Shown here piece after piece: positions 29,238-39,719 of a DNA stretch of 64,000 bases; positions within the stretch are counted from its first letter, which is position 1, and each line of letters begins with the position of its first letter. Position numbers and translations under genes: made by a program. This stretch comes from Cylindrotheca closterium (taxonomy: Eukaryota > Bacillariophyta > Bacillariophyceae > Bacillariales > Bacillariaceae), in assembly GCA_933822405.4 (NCBI GenBank), contig CAKOGP040001714.1, forward strand, positions 372,001-436,000, written 5' to 3'. The notes under the pieces were generated by a model. It searched no databases. It was given only the letters and a program-made list of their open reading frames with translations, and had not been told where the DNA came from.

Positions 29238-31590
29238 ATGTTTTCCAGGAAAAAGAAGGACAAGCAGGAGGAAGAGCCTGCCGATCATGATGCTGATCAT
29301 TCTGATCATGAACCTGCGGACGAAGCTCCAAGCTCCAGCAGAAATCAGAAACCAGCGGAAACCATTGGGCACAAGGTATCCAAGTTCATGTACAAATTGA
29401 GAGGAGAGGGTGGTGCTCTAGGAAAATTCCGAAAAAAGAAGGAAACTGAAATCAAGGCAGTCGAAAAGAAAATTGAAAAGCGAAAGTGGGACTTTGGAGA
29501 GGAATACTTGGCACTGGCGGATAAAGGTGCCTCCAAAAGTGAAATGGAAGAGTGCTTGAAAAAGGCCCAGGGTGAGATTAAGGATATGAAAGGCGAAGTT
29601 GAAAAGAAGAAGGAGGAGATTGTAGAGAAAGAGAAACAAGTAGAAGCTGAAAAAGCTGAAAAGGAGGCTGCAAAGGAAGCGGCAAAAGCTGAAAAGGAAG
29701 CTGCTGCGAAGGCAGCGGCAGGGGATGCAGCTAATGGCGATGGTGGAAACGACGATTCTCAGGATGCTGGTGGTGGTATTAGGGGTACGAAGAAAAAGAA
29801 GAAAAAAAAGAAGGGAGGAGACGACGATGAGAGTGGCGACGAGATTGAGGAATCTGAAAAGCCAGCATCCGCCGGAAACGTTGTTTTAGATGACGATGAA
29901 CCAGAGTCTCCCACCAAGAAGAAAAAGAAGAAAAAGAAAAAGAAGACTCCTTCTGTTGCAGGCGGTGGAGCTGTGGCTGGTGCAGCAGCAGCTGCTTCGA
30001 TTCCCGGTCCCAGCGGCAACCAAAAGAGAATCTCTCGTCCAAGCTACATACCACCCGGGTGGACGAACAAATTTGCCGAACAGACCCGAACCGACGAACC
30101 AGACCCCGCTCGATGGAAATGCGAGGAACTTCGCTTCAATGGAAAGACCAAGTACAAAGACATCGGTATCCAACAGAATTGGGAAGGTTCCATTAAAGAC
30201 TCGACAAAGAAGTTCAAGAAGGCTCCTGAAAAGTATGTTTCCATGATGTATCAAGCTGATATGGTCGAGTGGGACGAGGACGAACAAGAATGTACCGTCG
30301 TGTATCGTGAGGGTACTGTCAATTGGAAACCCGACGGCGTTTCCGATAAAGGATGGATGGCGGTTCTTGTCCAGAGTTATGAACGATGCAAACCATTCCC
30401 CAAGGACGAATTTCCCATGGGTCATCGGGACAAGTACACCGATGACATGACCTTCAAAGGCAAAAAGATTCATTCCAAGTCGCTCAAGCCAGTGATGCCT
30501 GGACGTGGTATGGGAGTCGGTGATGCACCAAATCTGAAGGTGATTGGAGATATCGATCCATCTGACATTTTCCAAGGATCTGTAGGAGATTGTTGGTTGC
30601 TGTCTGGAATTTCAGCTCTTGCTGAATTCGATGGTGCTATCAAGAAGCTCTTCCGAAAGACCACGAATGTTTTGAATATGCCAACAGATCAGCCAAATCT
30701 CTATACCATCACTCTTTGGGACCTCAAGACTTTCAAGGAGGTAGATATCGTTATTGATGAAAGACTGTGTGCCCATCCGGATGGACAACAACAACTATTG
30801 GGGTCTAAGCCTTCAGAAGATGGTGAGATGTGGGCACCTTACCTTGAAAAGGCTATCGCATGTCACGCTGGTGGCTGGGACAAGATTGTCGGTGGTCAAT
30901 GTACACATGGTAAGTCAATTTTCTATGATTTTCGCTTAGCCAAGAGAATTCTTAGTCTGACAAATTGTTTTTGCAATATCACATGTAGCCTGGTCCCTGT
31001 TGACTGGATGCAAGGAGCAGTACACGATTACCAAGAGCGGAGGTACCGACAAATACATTTGCTGTGGTAGATTCAATGAAATCGAGAACAGATGGGCCGT
31101 ACACGGTAACTCGCCACACGACGGCGAACCGGGTGTGTGGCCGATGGCTTGGCCCGAAGAAGGCGGTGGAGGTGATGGAGAAATTGGAAAAGACGAACTT
31201 TTCTTGAAGTTGGTTGCATTTGACAAAGCAAATTTCATCGTTGGAGCTGGTACCGCGGGTGATTCGGACGCCGATAGCACTGGTGGAATGGTGGATAACC
31301 ATGCCTACACGGTTATTGCGAGCATTGCCGATGTCTGTGGAACTGGAATTGATCTTTTGAAGGTTAGAAACCCATGGGGTAAAGGAGAAATTGAAGATGG
31401 CGAATTCGATGACGATGGCCCGGGATGGGACAAGTACCCACAGATCAAGGAAAAGTTGAATCCTGTCGTTGCCGATGACGGTATCTTCTGGGTGACAAAG
31501 GACGAGTTCTTTGACTTTTTCGAAACCATTTATGTTTCTGCTTCGGACATGTCCAAATTCTTGGAAGATACCGATCACCAGTACGATTAG
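29238..31590 (+). CDS. Calpain-family cysteine protease (two exons)
   Basis: Exon 1 is 29238-30909 and exon 2 is 30989-31590, with a 79-bp GT-AG intron. The join restores THAWSLLTGCKEQYTI. The product is 757 residues. The first 260 residues are Lys/Glu-rich coiled coil with three poly-Lys tracts. A conserved-looking segment (WKCEELRFNGKTKYKDIGIQ) precedes the protease core. The catalytic triad is Cys452 in GSVGDCWLLSGISALA, His662 in DNHAYTVIAS and Asn685 in KVRNPWGKGE. There are no EF-hand or C2 domains after the core and no signal peptide, so this is an atypical cytosolic calpain. Calcium dependence through the core itself is possible but not visible. The poly-Lys tracts could mediate binding to acidic lipids or nucleic acid. 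Confidence 0.9.
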
Positions 31591-31718
31591 AGAGGTGTTG
31601 CCTGTAATCTATGTAATAAATTTCCGTATACAGTGTCTGAAAGAAGTAGCTAGGCTAAGCGAGACATGACGTAGATGAGAGAAATTCGAATGGAATGGAA
31701 ATGTTTCTAGTCGATTGC

Positions 31719-32858
31719 TTAGCTATTGCTCCCTGCTACTGGTTGCACTTCAATGCCTGTAAGTGTTACCTTCAAGAGTGGAGGTCCGCTATTTTGTCCG
31801 GGAATAACTCCTTTGAATCCTTTCTTCGTCGGCAAAGAGGCCAACCGCGCCAAGTTGGCCATACTCTCCTGGTCAATAAGCTGACCAATGACTCGCTGCT
31901 GTGAAGGATCGCGATCTTTGCCTTCAAATGGCGCGGCGGTGATTTGGAAACTGGATTCATAAGCTTCGTCATCAGATTCCAAAGTAGTTCCACCATAGCC
32001 AACTCCCTTTCCTGGTATCGTCACGAGGCCGGCAGCATTGCGAGGACGCAGAGCCTCTTCGTCTAGAATTGCCTTTGGTCTTGGCTGTGCCAAAAAGTCA
32101 TCAATTTTGTTTTTTCCCTTTGACCGAGCATATGCAGCCGCTTGAGATGGAATTCCGATATCCAATCGCTTTTGAGGTTCAATTTGTGCGACGATCCCGC
32201 CACGGCTCAACGCCACAGGTGCTGATTCAACTCCCATTCCATTCTCAAATATCAAGTCACTTGTCGTGCGTAAGCCAGATGTAATAAAGTCCAGGAATTG
32301 CTTCACACTAGCTTGGCTATTCTCTCCGTAGAGACCCAGCTTGATGGTTAACTTTTCGGCATCACTCCGAGTTCCAATCGAAAATTCAAGAGTCACAATA
32401 TCCGTAATCTTCAGTCCCATGGTATCTGGGACAGCTGCTCCACTAGGAACACTATCCATGAGCTGCCCATTGGCACCGCATCTCGGGTCCGTAGCCTCGC
32501 ACCGATCCTTGCCTCCCCAAGTCCATCCAATGGCACCATCCAGCTCCCCAATTTCCAGACAGTTACCAGCCGCCCGGCAGTCCTCCTCGGCTCCCCCAAT
32601 GGCTCGGACCGCATTTGCCGGTGATGGACTAGTCAAAAGAACGGCGAGACCACCAGCAATCCACGCTCTTCGAGAATTTGAGGCGATCGATGGCGACGAT
32701 GATGCAAAGTCATTGTCTTCTTGGTACTGTGCCTTTTTCTTTTGTTGTGTGTATAGTTGGCCATGAAGGGATTGCTTTTGCTGTTGGTTAGCAAAAGCAT
32801 CACAAGAGCCGATACATGCTGCTGCAGCAATGGCAAGAGTTCTGCACAAGTGGACCAT
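31719..32858 (-). CDS. Thylakoid-lumen cyclophilin-like protein
   Basis: A 379-residue protein with three targeting signals in series: an ER signal peptide (LAIAAAACIGSCDAFANQ, cleavage before the Ala-Phe step), a polar plastid transit region, and a twin-arginine thylakoid signal SRRAWIAGGLAVLLTSPSPA ending at the Ala-Asn-Ala site, residues 81-83. The mature part has cyclophilin-like strands (IVTLEFSIGTRSDAEKLTIK and GLYGENSQASVKQFLDFI) and later a GYGGTTLESDDEAYESSFQI segment. I see no intact set of catalytic cyclophilin residues, so isomerase activity is unsure. It likely works in photosystem assembly in the lumen, as related lumenal cyclophilins do. Confidence 0.75.
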   Translation of the reverse strand: MVHLCRTLAIAAAACIGSCDAFANQQQKQSLHGQLYTQQKKKAQYQEDNDFASSSPSIASNSRRAWIAGGLAVLLTSPSPANAVRAIGGAEEDCRAAGNCLEIGELDGAIGWTWGGKDRCEATDPRCGANGQLMDSVPSGAAVPDTMGLKITDIVTLEFSIGTRSDAEKLTIKLGLYGENSQASVKQFLDFITSGLRTTSDLIFENGMGVESAPVALSRGGIVAQIEPQKRLDIGIPSQAAAYARSKGKNKIDDFLAQPRPKAILDEEALRPRNAAGLVTIPGKGVGYGGTTLESDDEAYESSFQITAAPFEGKDRDPSQQRVIGQLIDQESMANLARLASLPTKKGFKGVIPGQNSGPPLLKVTLTGIEVQPVAGSNS

Positions 32859-33358
32859 GCTTTGAATGTAAATGGTATTGGAAGCTTGAATCCAAATTGT
32901 GGTTGATGACGTTGTTGGTTCAAGATACGGGCAGTATTCATTCTCCGTTTCTCCAGATTCGAACCATCTTAGTCAAATTATGCCCAACTTAAACTTTTTC
33001 ACGCACTACCCGTATCATAACTTCATTCGATTCTGATTCATTCATGCATAAAAGCAATATCGAGGTGCACCCAGACTCCTCTTATTGCAGCAACGCACCA
33101 GTACTAAGAAGTGAATTATTATTCAACTTAATTTTGTAGTCCATGGTGGTTTCTTCTCGCGATAGTTGGTTGGCAAAAGAAAGGAAGTAATCTCTAGTTC
33201 TCCATTTCGCCAATGACTTTCAACGGATGAGGATAGTGCGCACCTCTTCCGATTTTTTCCAACCAAATAGAAGCAACCAACACGGAAGGTAACTCTTGTA
33301 TCATCTTTGTGTCGGTTTAGCAACTTGGCAAACGAGAGAAACGGACAGGATCGTAACT
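32859..33358. other. Intergenic between divergent genes
   Basis: No supported gene. Promoters of the cyclophilin-like gene (leftward) and the coiled-coil gene (rightward) must lie here. A tRNA-like T-loop word near 32957 was checked and rejected. Confidence 0.4.
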
Positions 33359-34698
33359 ATGAATCAAGAAAACGCTGAAGAATTGAATGAAATTGGATCA
33401 TTATCCTCAGGGAGTTTGGAGCCTCCACCAAATGGAGGTGAAGATCAGGACGACGAAAATCCCAACAATGATGCTGCTGATGGAAACGACAGTGATGATG
33501 TTGCAGAAAATCCCACAGAACAAAATGATACTGAAGGGCAAAACGACAATACAGAAGGACAAAATCCAAAGATTCGAGAAGACCGAACACATGCAACTCC
33601 TGTTGAATTGAAAACTAATATTGATGCCCGCTTAACACAAGCTCAGGAATCCTACACTCGAGATGCCAGTCGACAACGGAGTCAAGATGTTGGTGTTTTA
33701 AGCACGAAATTTCGCCAGTTTCGTGTCCATTTGAATGAGCTGAAGCCAATCATTAAGTCATATCAACAGGCCAACAACGAGCTATATGCCGCCCGAACTA
33801 AGGTAAGTTGGAGATGAATGAAATTGGTACTGGATAATTTTTTGTTGTGCTGGATTCTTGACTCATATGTTTTCTTGTTCACCATCGACACCATTTCACA
33901 TACGCAACAAATCAATCATAGTTGTACTCGAATCTCGCAGAAATTGCGGTGGACTCTCCATTCTATGACATGGTGGGCAAGCAGCTAGACACGGACGCAC
34001 TTTCGGAAGCTACCACAATCGAAGCAGCTGCACAAGTTGCAGAAGAAAGTCAAACCGACTCTTTGGTTGGTGTCAACCAGATAGCCAAAGCCCCCCTACC
34101 AGTCCTCGAAGCCGAGTACCAAGAACATCTAGTCGACTACATTCTGGAATGGCAAGCTGTCATTGCCAACAAAGTGGACAAGCTAATGAAAGACAACGAG
34201 GCTTTACGTGTCAAGCAACATCATTATCGGGTCAAGGTGGACAACTTGCGCGAGGAAAAGTCAGCATCGGATTCCAAGGGAAAAGAATTTCCCAACCGCA
34301 AGCGAGAAAAGTTGGTCCGCAACGAAGAAAAGTACCGTCAGGCCATGGCCGAACATGAAGAAAAGGCTTCCGAACTGTGTTACATGTTGGAAGTTGTCGT
34401 GAATCTGGCCTGGCAAGATATGATGCCACTGGTACAACATACCATAATCTGGGAAAGAAAGCGATACGACTATGACGACCGTTCCTATGCAGACATGTTC
34501 CGACAAGTATTGGAATCCCTCAGTCGAGAGATCACAAGGGTGGAAGAAGAAGAATCGACCGATGATCTGGAAGCTGCTCTCTTGATCCAAAGGGACAAGC
34601 ATGAAATCCTAAAAGAAAAGCTGAACCGACTGCAAATGGCGCTCTCAGGCGATTGGGAAACCAAGAATGAACTCTTTCGGAAGTTTGATTTGGTGTAG
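33359..34698 (+). CDS. Coiled-coil protein of unknown function (two exons)
   Basis: Exon 1 is 33359-33802 and exon 2 is 33922-34698, with a 119-bp GT-AG intron (CTAAG|GTAAGT, CATAG|TTG) joined in phase 0, giving YAARTKLYSNLAEIAV. The product is 406 residues. An upstream in-frame ATG at 33296 exists; I prefer 33359 because the added residues look like UTR. The N-terminal 85 residues are acidic and disordered (Asp/Asn/Glu-rich, with EGQND repeats). The rest is mostly long charged helices, including LKPIIKSYQQANNELYAA, a Lys/Glu coiled coil and EILKEKLNRLQMALSGDWE. There is no signal peptide or membrane segment. The family is not recognised. A structural or scaffolding role is inference. Confidence 0.75.
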
Positions 34699-35147
34699 TA
34701 GTTCAGAAATCATCATGATGTTAGATATGTGTGCAATATATATAAATTTTACTTCTAAGGACATGTGGCTTTTAACAGAAGCATAGTTGTCAATCATTCA
34801 TCTGGCTTTACCTGGGTAGTCATATGATGTCAAAACCGAAATGCACCAATTGGACTGGATCCGTCACCCCTTCTTGTAATACATACCGTACGACTTATTA
34901 AAATAGTTCTTATTGATACGTTCTGCTAAAGACATTACACAACGATGAAGTACAAAGCACTAAGGTCGTGTATTGGTAATCGATTGAATTGATGATAATG
35001 ATGGCGTTGCTGCCTATTATTGCTTTTGTTGTTTATCTATTTTGGTGTTGTACTGGTACATACATAGTTTATGAATCATAGTATACAGGAGAAATTGCTG
35101 CCTTCATGATGTTGATGGCTGGGAGAGAAAAACCGAATCGTTTCACG
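34699..35147. other. Intergenic between convergent genes
   Basis: No gene or notable structure seen beyond AT-rich 3' flanks. Confidence 0.4.
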
Positions 35148-35714
35148 CTATAGACTGGCCGCCATGCCCGCCGCGACAGCATCGCGAATAGCCGACATGT
35201 AAGCTTCCTTCTTGGCATCCGATGCCGCCTTGCTGTATAGTTCGGCAAGGAAATCTCTGGGATCTCCACAGTGCATGGGTTGACGCGTGTTGGCAAAGGC
35301 TTGCATGCCAAAGACAACCTTGTAGGCCTTTTGTCTTTGGCGTTGTCGTCGTTGCATGGTAGTGTCTTTGAGATCGACAATCCCGCGTTTGGAAAAGTCT
35401 TCGTCGTCCTGAATCTCCATTCCATTGTTCATGTGATCGACAATCTCCCAGGCATGAGCGTGTATCCTCGCGATTTCCTCTCGCGAAAAGTAGCAGTCTC
35501 TCTTCGACTGAGCGGAAATGGCATTGACGTGTGGAATTTCAAAAATTTCCACGTGGTCGGAAAAGGCGACCTTTCGCTTTTCTTGGTATTGGTGATCCGA
35601 AGATCCAAAGCTCATGGTTTCCAAGACCATCTTGGAGCAGATGTCGCTTCCCCAAGATACCAGGTCATGTTCGTAAACGGGTTGTGTCAACAATTCTTTT
35701 GAGTGTGGAGGCAT
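35148..35714 (-). CDS. Unnamed 188-residue soluble protein
   Basis: A 188-residue protein with no signal peptide or membrane helix. Its pattern is KRKVAFSDHVEIFEIPHVN, then KRDCYFSREEIARIHAHAWE, a KRGIVDLK segment, an Arg/Gln-rich stretch and a helical C-terminus ending in AIRDAVAAGMAASL. This layout (V-x-F, EI-x-x-I, Y-F-S-x-E-E-I, R-G-x-x-x-L) is one I associate with a large, uncharacterised group of short stramenopile proteins, but I cannot name it. The C-terminal Ala-rich helix may mediate dimer contacts. No function is assigned. Confidence 0.7.
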   Translation of the reverse strand: MPPHSKELLTQPVYEHDLVSWGSDICSKMVLETMSFGSSDHQYQEKRKVAFSDHVEIFEIPHVNAISAQSKRDCYFSREEIARIHAHAWEIVDHMNNGMEIQDDEDFSKRGIVDLKDTTMQRRQRQRQKAYKVVFGMQAFANTRQPMHCGDPRDFLAELYSKAASDAKKEAYMSAIRDAVAAGMAASL

Positions 35715-36787
35715 TGTATGTTATGTTATGTTATAGAAAGAATTGGAAAAAAGATTGGTGTCAACCTTGCTTGGAGGGTGATTTTGTGCGTTGCAACGGA
35801 TGATTGCGCAGAGAAGAAATTATGTGAGCGTACGATCGATTGAATGCCGAGATACCTAGGGAGGATTGATGCCGACACTAGAGAGCGAGACCGGCGATAG
35901 GATCTTGGAAAATATATTACTCTTCAGCAATGAATACTTTTATATAGTTTGGCGAGCTTTTCTGGGATACCTCATTACTTATATACAATGACCACGCACG
36001 ATAGCTTTGTCCTAAGTGTGGTCGCAGAGACAAATTTGAATGCGGCCAAAAAATGAGGGAAACTTGACTACGCCGCAATGAGAAAAATCGAAAATCTTCT
36101 TGGCCGCAACCCCTTCTTATCTAGAGATTTGATTTGCTGCTGGTACATGCGAGGTACAAGTACCAGTACGTACCGGTATCTGGTACAGTATGCAAGATTG
36201 GATTTATTCTTTCGCAAGCCGATCGTGCTTCATACGGTACCAGGTACCGGTAGATAGAAACCAAAGAAGAATAAATCTGAATACCGGTAGGTAGAAAGCA
36301 AAGAAGAATAGAGTAACGGAAATCTCCAATGGAAGGAGATTCATTATTGATGTTCTCCCATCAGGCAGCAATCGTGCGTGTGAAGCCTTGCCTACCGGTA
36401 TTGCAGTCAATCAATCGACGAACCCATTTCGGATTCTTCATGTTCGTGTCCAAGCAGTCGTGCATGTCCTGTAAATTCCTGAATCATGCAAATCGTAATT
36501 CTGCTGAGGTCTCTCTGTTGCTGTAGACCACAAGAGCACTGTGCTGGTAGCTACTCGACCTACTAATGGGAGGGTATATACGCACTACTACGATTCAATT
36601 GGTGAGTGAAGAAATTCCTTCCGACACTACGAGTAGACTTCATTATCTTTACAAACCTTTTTTCATTTTTGCTAGCGTGCGTGCCCTTGATGAATCATAA
36701 AATAAGTACCTAATACTCGTACCAGGGTACAGTACGGTACCACGTACCCATTACTATGATAGGTACGTACGGTACGTTACAAGTCTG
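35715..36787. other. Intergenic rich in GGTAC/ACCGGTA palindromic words
   Basis: No supported gene. It contains the densest clusters of accggta, ggtaccggta and gtaccagtac words in the window (36141-36190, 36231-36290, 36711-36780). They coincide with the region just left of the permease duplication. Confidence 0.5.
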
Positions 36788-36980
36788 GGTTGCAATAAAA
36801 AGCAATTGGTGGAGGTTGTTGGGGGACGAAGAAAGGGGACCGACAAGATGCTATTGTAGTACGTCCATCCGCCCACCGCATGCCGGTACCAGTACATACT
36901 GTACTCTTAATTAAAATTTCATTAAAGAAATCATATTTTGAAATTCCTGGAAGTTCTTCAAGGTTCTATCGAGAAGACTG

Positions 36981-37248
36981 CCATCACGAGGAGAAGAATT
37001 GATTCAATCAAGGCCGCCAGTAAATCGATGTCAACGCGAACCCTGTTGTCAAAGTGCTTAGGAGAAATTGAGGAAAGTTATGTAGAATTGGGAAGACTGA
37101 CGATTGCCATGTCATTGGAACATATTGCAATGTGCATTGCCACTATTGTAGTGGCCGCATGCCTGCCTCCTGCCATCACAAGGAGAAGAATTCAATGAAT
37201 CAAGTCCGCAGAAAAGCGATGTCAATCCGAACCCCCATGTCAAAGTGC
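36981..37248. repeat. Two 76-bp direct repeats upstream of permease 1
   Basis: About 76 bp beginning ccatcac and ending tcaaagtgc occur at 36981-37057 and 37173-37248, sharing gagaagaatt, cgatgtcaa and cgaacccc. A single related copy lies upstream of permease 2 (about 40735-40805). They occupy the presumed promoter. Confidence 0.65.
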
Positions 37249-37335
37249 CAGATATCAGATTATCATTGGAAAACCACATAAAAAAGATATTCACTCATTT
37301 TTATTCGTACATCACAGCACAAAAGAAGCGTGAAC

Positions 37336-39360
37336 ATGTCAAATGCAACTGAAGCAGCAGAAGGCATGTCGTTTGCTTATTCCTGTCAAGACCCTGCCAG
37401 TGTTGATGCTTGTGCGGCCACTTGCGTCGGATTGCAAGCCTGTCAAGCTTGTGAATGCTCCGTCATTCCCCTGGACGTCCAAGGACCTTGGGACGTGGAA
37501 GCCCTGGATGTGATTTTTGGTCTCTTGCCCATTTTGTTGCTCATCATTGTCACGGTCAAACCTAATCCTTGGCCGACTTCCTTTAGTTTGCCCTTTGCGG
37601 CTCTCTGCATGTTTCTTGTGAGGACCATGTACTTGGCCGGAGATCCCTTATTGGCTGCCGCCTGCGTCTTGTTGGGCTTGTTGGAAGCCTTGACTCCATT
37701 GAGTATCATTGCGGGCGCCATGATGCTGTTCGAAACCATGGAATCCACCTATTGCTTGCCCTACATGATGCGAGAAATGAAAGTTTTGACCAATGGACAT
37801 CCGATTGCCGAATGCATGTTGATTTTTTCCTTTGCCACCATGGTGGAGGGTGCCTCTGGCTTTGGAACTCCCGTGGCCTTGGGAGCGCCCATGCTCGTGT
37901 CGACGGGGAATCCGAAATTGGAATCCGTTGTCTTGCTATTGGTGTTCAATACCTTTGCTACCGTGTGGGGTGCCGTCGGCACCCCCATTTGGTTTGGCTT
38001 TGGTGGATTGAAAGATTTGACCGAAGATGACTACTTGTCCATTTCCAGCAAGGCTGCTGTGGCCATGGGTACGGGTTGTTTGGTCTTGCTCCCATGGGTA
38101 TTGACCATTCTCTTGCCCTGGAAGTTGATCCGCAAGAATTTGCTGTTTATTTATCTTGCAATCATTGGTACCATGGGACCATTGCTGGGAGTCTCCTTTG
38201 TGAGCTATGAATTTCCATCGCTCATCGGAGGATTGGTGGGCATGGGCATTACTGGCGCTTTGATTAGCTTCAAGGTTGGTCTCAAAGACTTGACACAAGA
38301 CGATTTAGAACTACTGGAATACCATTCCGATCACAGAAAGGGCAAGGACGATGTCGAATTGGCTAATGAAAGTGAAGAAATTGAAGAACATGCTCCAACA
38401 ACCAATCAAAACGATGAAGATGTTGCTGCTGTGGGCGATACTACCTCGAACAAACCTGACTCGGTCGCCATTGCCGGGGCCGAGGGGATTGTTGGAACCA
38501 AGAATCGCGAGGAAGCCGCCGTGGTATCCCAACAACAAGCTTTGGACGACGCCTTGGGACCCCGCAAGGGATGGGGCCAAGGCTTTCTGCGTGAGGTTTT
38601 TGCCCGGACCTTTCCTGTGTGGGGTGTGGTGGTCCTGCTGATTTTGACGCGCATCAAGGAGATTGGGCTCAAAGAAATCTTGACGGATCAAGAACCCAAT
38701 TTTGAAATTCATTTTGGGACATTTGGAACCTTCCGATTATCGGCAAGCATTGTCTTTCAGCTCAAGAACATTTTGACCTATCCGAACTTGTCCTGGAAGT
38801 ACGAGTTTATCTATCTTCCTTTCTTTTTGTTCAGTTTCATTTCCTTCTTGACCTTTGGATTGTTCCGGAAGAAGCTCAGTCAGACTCCCAAACAAGTGGT
38901 CCTCGTGGTTGCGGGACGACTAAAGAATCCTGCCATGGCCTTATTTGGAGCCTTGGTCTTGGTGCAACTTTTGATTCGTGGAGGAACTTCTTCTCCAGCA
39001 TTCGTGGTGGGAACCATCTTGGCCGATTGGTTCCAAGAAGGATTCGTGGTGATTACACCCCTACTCGGAGCGCTTGGTTCCTTCTTTTCGGGAAGTACCA
39101 CCGTGTCCAACTTGACATTTGGTGACATTCAAGCCATTGCCGCCGAATCGATTGGGGTGAGCACCACCGCCATGCTTGCGCTCCAAGCCGTCGGAGGTTC
39201 GGCCGGAAATGGAATTTGTCTCAACAATATTATTGCCGCGTGTACCGTGGTCAACTTGCAAGTGGGTGAAGGACAGATTCTGGCCCGAACTGCACGATAT
39301 GTGTTTGCCTTGACTACCTGGGCCACTATCATCATGTTGGCATTCTACTTTCGATTCTGA
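37336..39360 (+). CDS. L-lactate permease-family transporter, copy 1
   Basis: A 674-residue protein with 12 or more membrane helices, matching the bacterial LctP/GlcA family that imports lactate or glycolate with protons. Signature parts are LIFSFATMVEGASGFGTPVA, FNTFATVWGAVGTPIWFGFG, and near the end LGALGSFFSGSTTVSNLTFG. The ATG at 37336 is the first; a GTG just before it is not needed. The N-terminus has an unusual Cys-rich outer segment (CAATCVGLQACQACEC). Between about residues 325 and 400 lies a polar loop that differs most from copy 2. A substrate such as glycolate from photorespiration or lactate is plausible. Upstream direct repeats are probably promoter parts. Confidence 0.9.
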   Translation: MSNATEAAEGMSFAYSCQDPASVDACAATCVGLQACQACECSVIPLDVQGPWDVEALDVIFGLLPILLLIIVTVKPNPWPTSFSLPFAALCMFLVRTMYLAGDPLLAAACVLLGLLEALTPLSIIAGAMMLFETMESTYCLPYMMREMKVLTNGHPIAECMLIFSFATMVEGASGFGTPVALGAPMLVSTGNPKLESVVLLLVFNTFATVWGAVGTPIWFGFGGLKDLTEDDYLSISSKAAVAMGTGCLVLLPWVLTILLPWKLIRKNLLFIYLAIIGTMGPLLGVSFVSYEFPSLIGGLVGMGITGALISFKVGLKDLTQDDLELLEYHSDHRKGKDDVELANESEEIEEHAPTTNQNDEDVAAVGDTTSNKPDSVAIAGAEGIVGTKNREEAAVVSQQQALDDALGPRKGWGQGFLREVFARTFPVWGVVVLLILTRIKEIGLKEILTDQEPNFEIHFGTFGTFRLSASIVFQLKNILTYPNLSWKYEFIYLPFFLFSFISFLTFGLFRKKLSQTPKQVVLVVAGRLKNPAMALFGALVLVQLLIRGGTSSPAFVVGTILADWFQEGFVVITPLLGALGSFFSGSTTVSNLTFGDIQAIAAESIGVSTTAMLALQAVGGSAGNGICLNNIIAACTVVNLQVGEGQILARTARYVFALTTWATIIMLAFYFRF

Positions 39361-39719
39361 AAAAGCTAAGAGGATGATGCAAAACAGCAGACCACACATT
39401 TCCGGGCAAAGTGGCTACTTCTGTTCATGATGAAACCTGAAGAGACGAATGTGGTGGGAAGCATGTAACATCACTGGAACTTGCCGGAAAGTTGTGACGG
39501 GAACAAATTTAGGTTAGGTAAAATGAGGATGCAAATCACTGATACGACAACGTTTTATTTACGTTGTCAAAGTGCCCACTCTCATTATTTAGATTTTAGA
39601 ATAACAATAAAACCCATATCGATTGGTTGATTCATTCTACAATTGTTGTTCTAGTTTAGTCACAGCAGCCTGATAAAAATTGGTACCAGTGCATGGTATC
39701 AATAGCATCGGCTCGTTTG

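Noticed and set aside
29886..30575. Minus-strand frame of 229 codons inside the calpain gene
   Set aside because: Lies wholly opposite the protease exon whose catalytic residues are intact.
32941..33010. tRNA-like T-loop word (ggttcgaatct on the minus strand)
   Set aside because: No complementary acceptor stem, D-arm or anticodon arm can be paired around it.
35271..35702. Plus-strand frame opposite the 188-residue gene
   Set aside because: Antisense of a coding frame with a consistent protein pattern; no signal or domain of its own.
37443..38030. Alternative-frame open stretches in both permeases, identical between copies
   Set aside because: They are shadows of the permease frame; their identity only confirms DNA identity of the copies.
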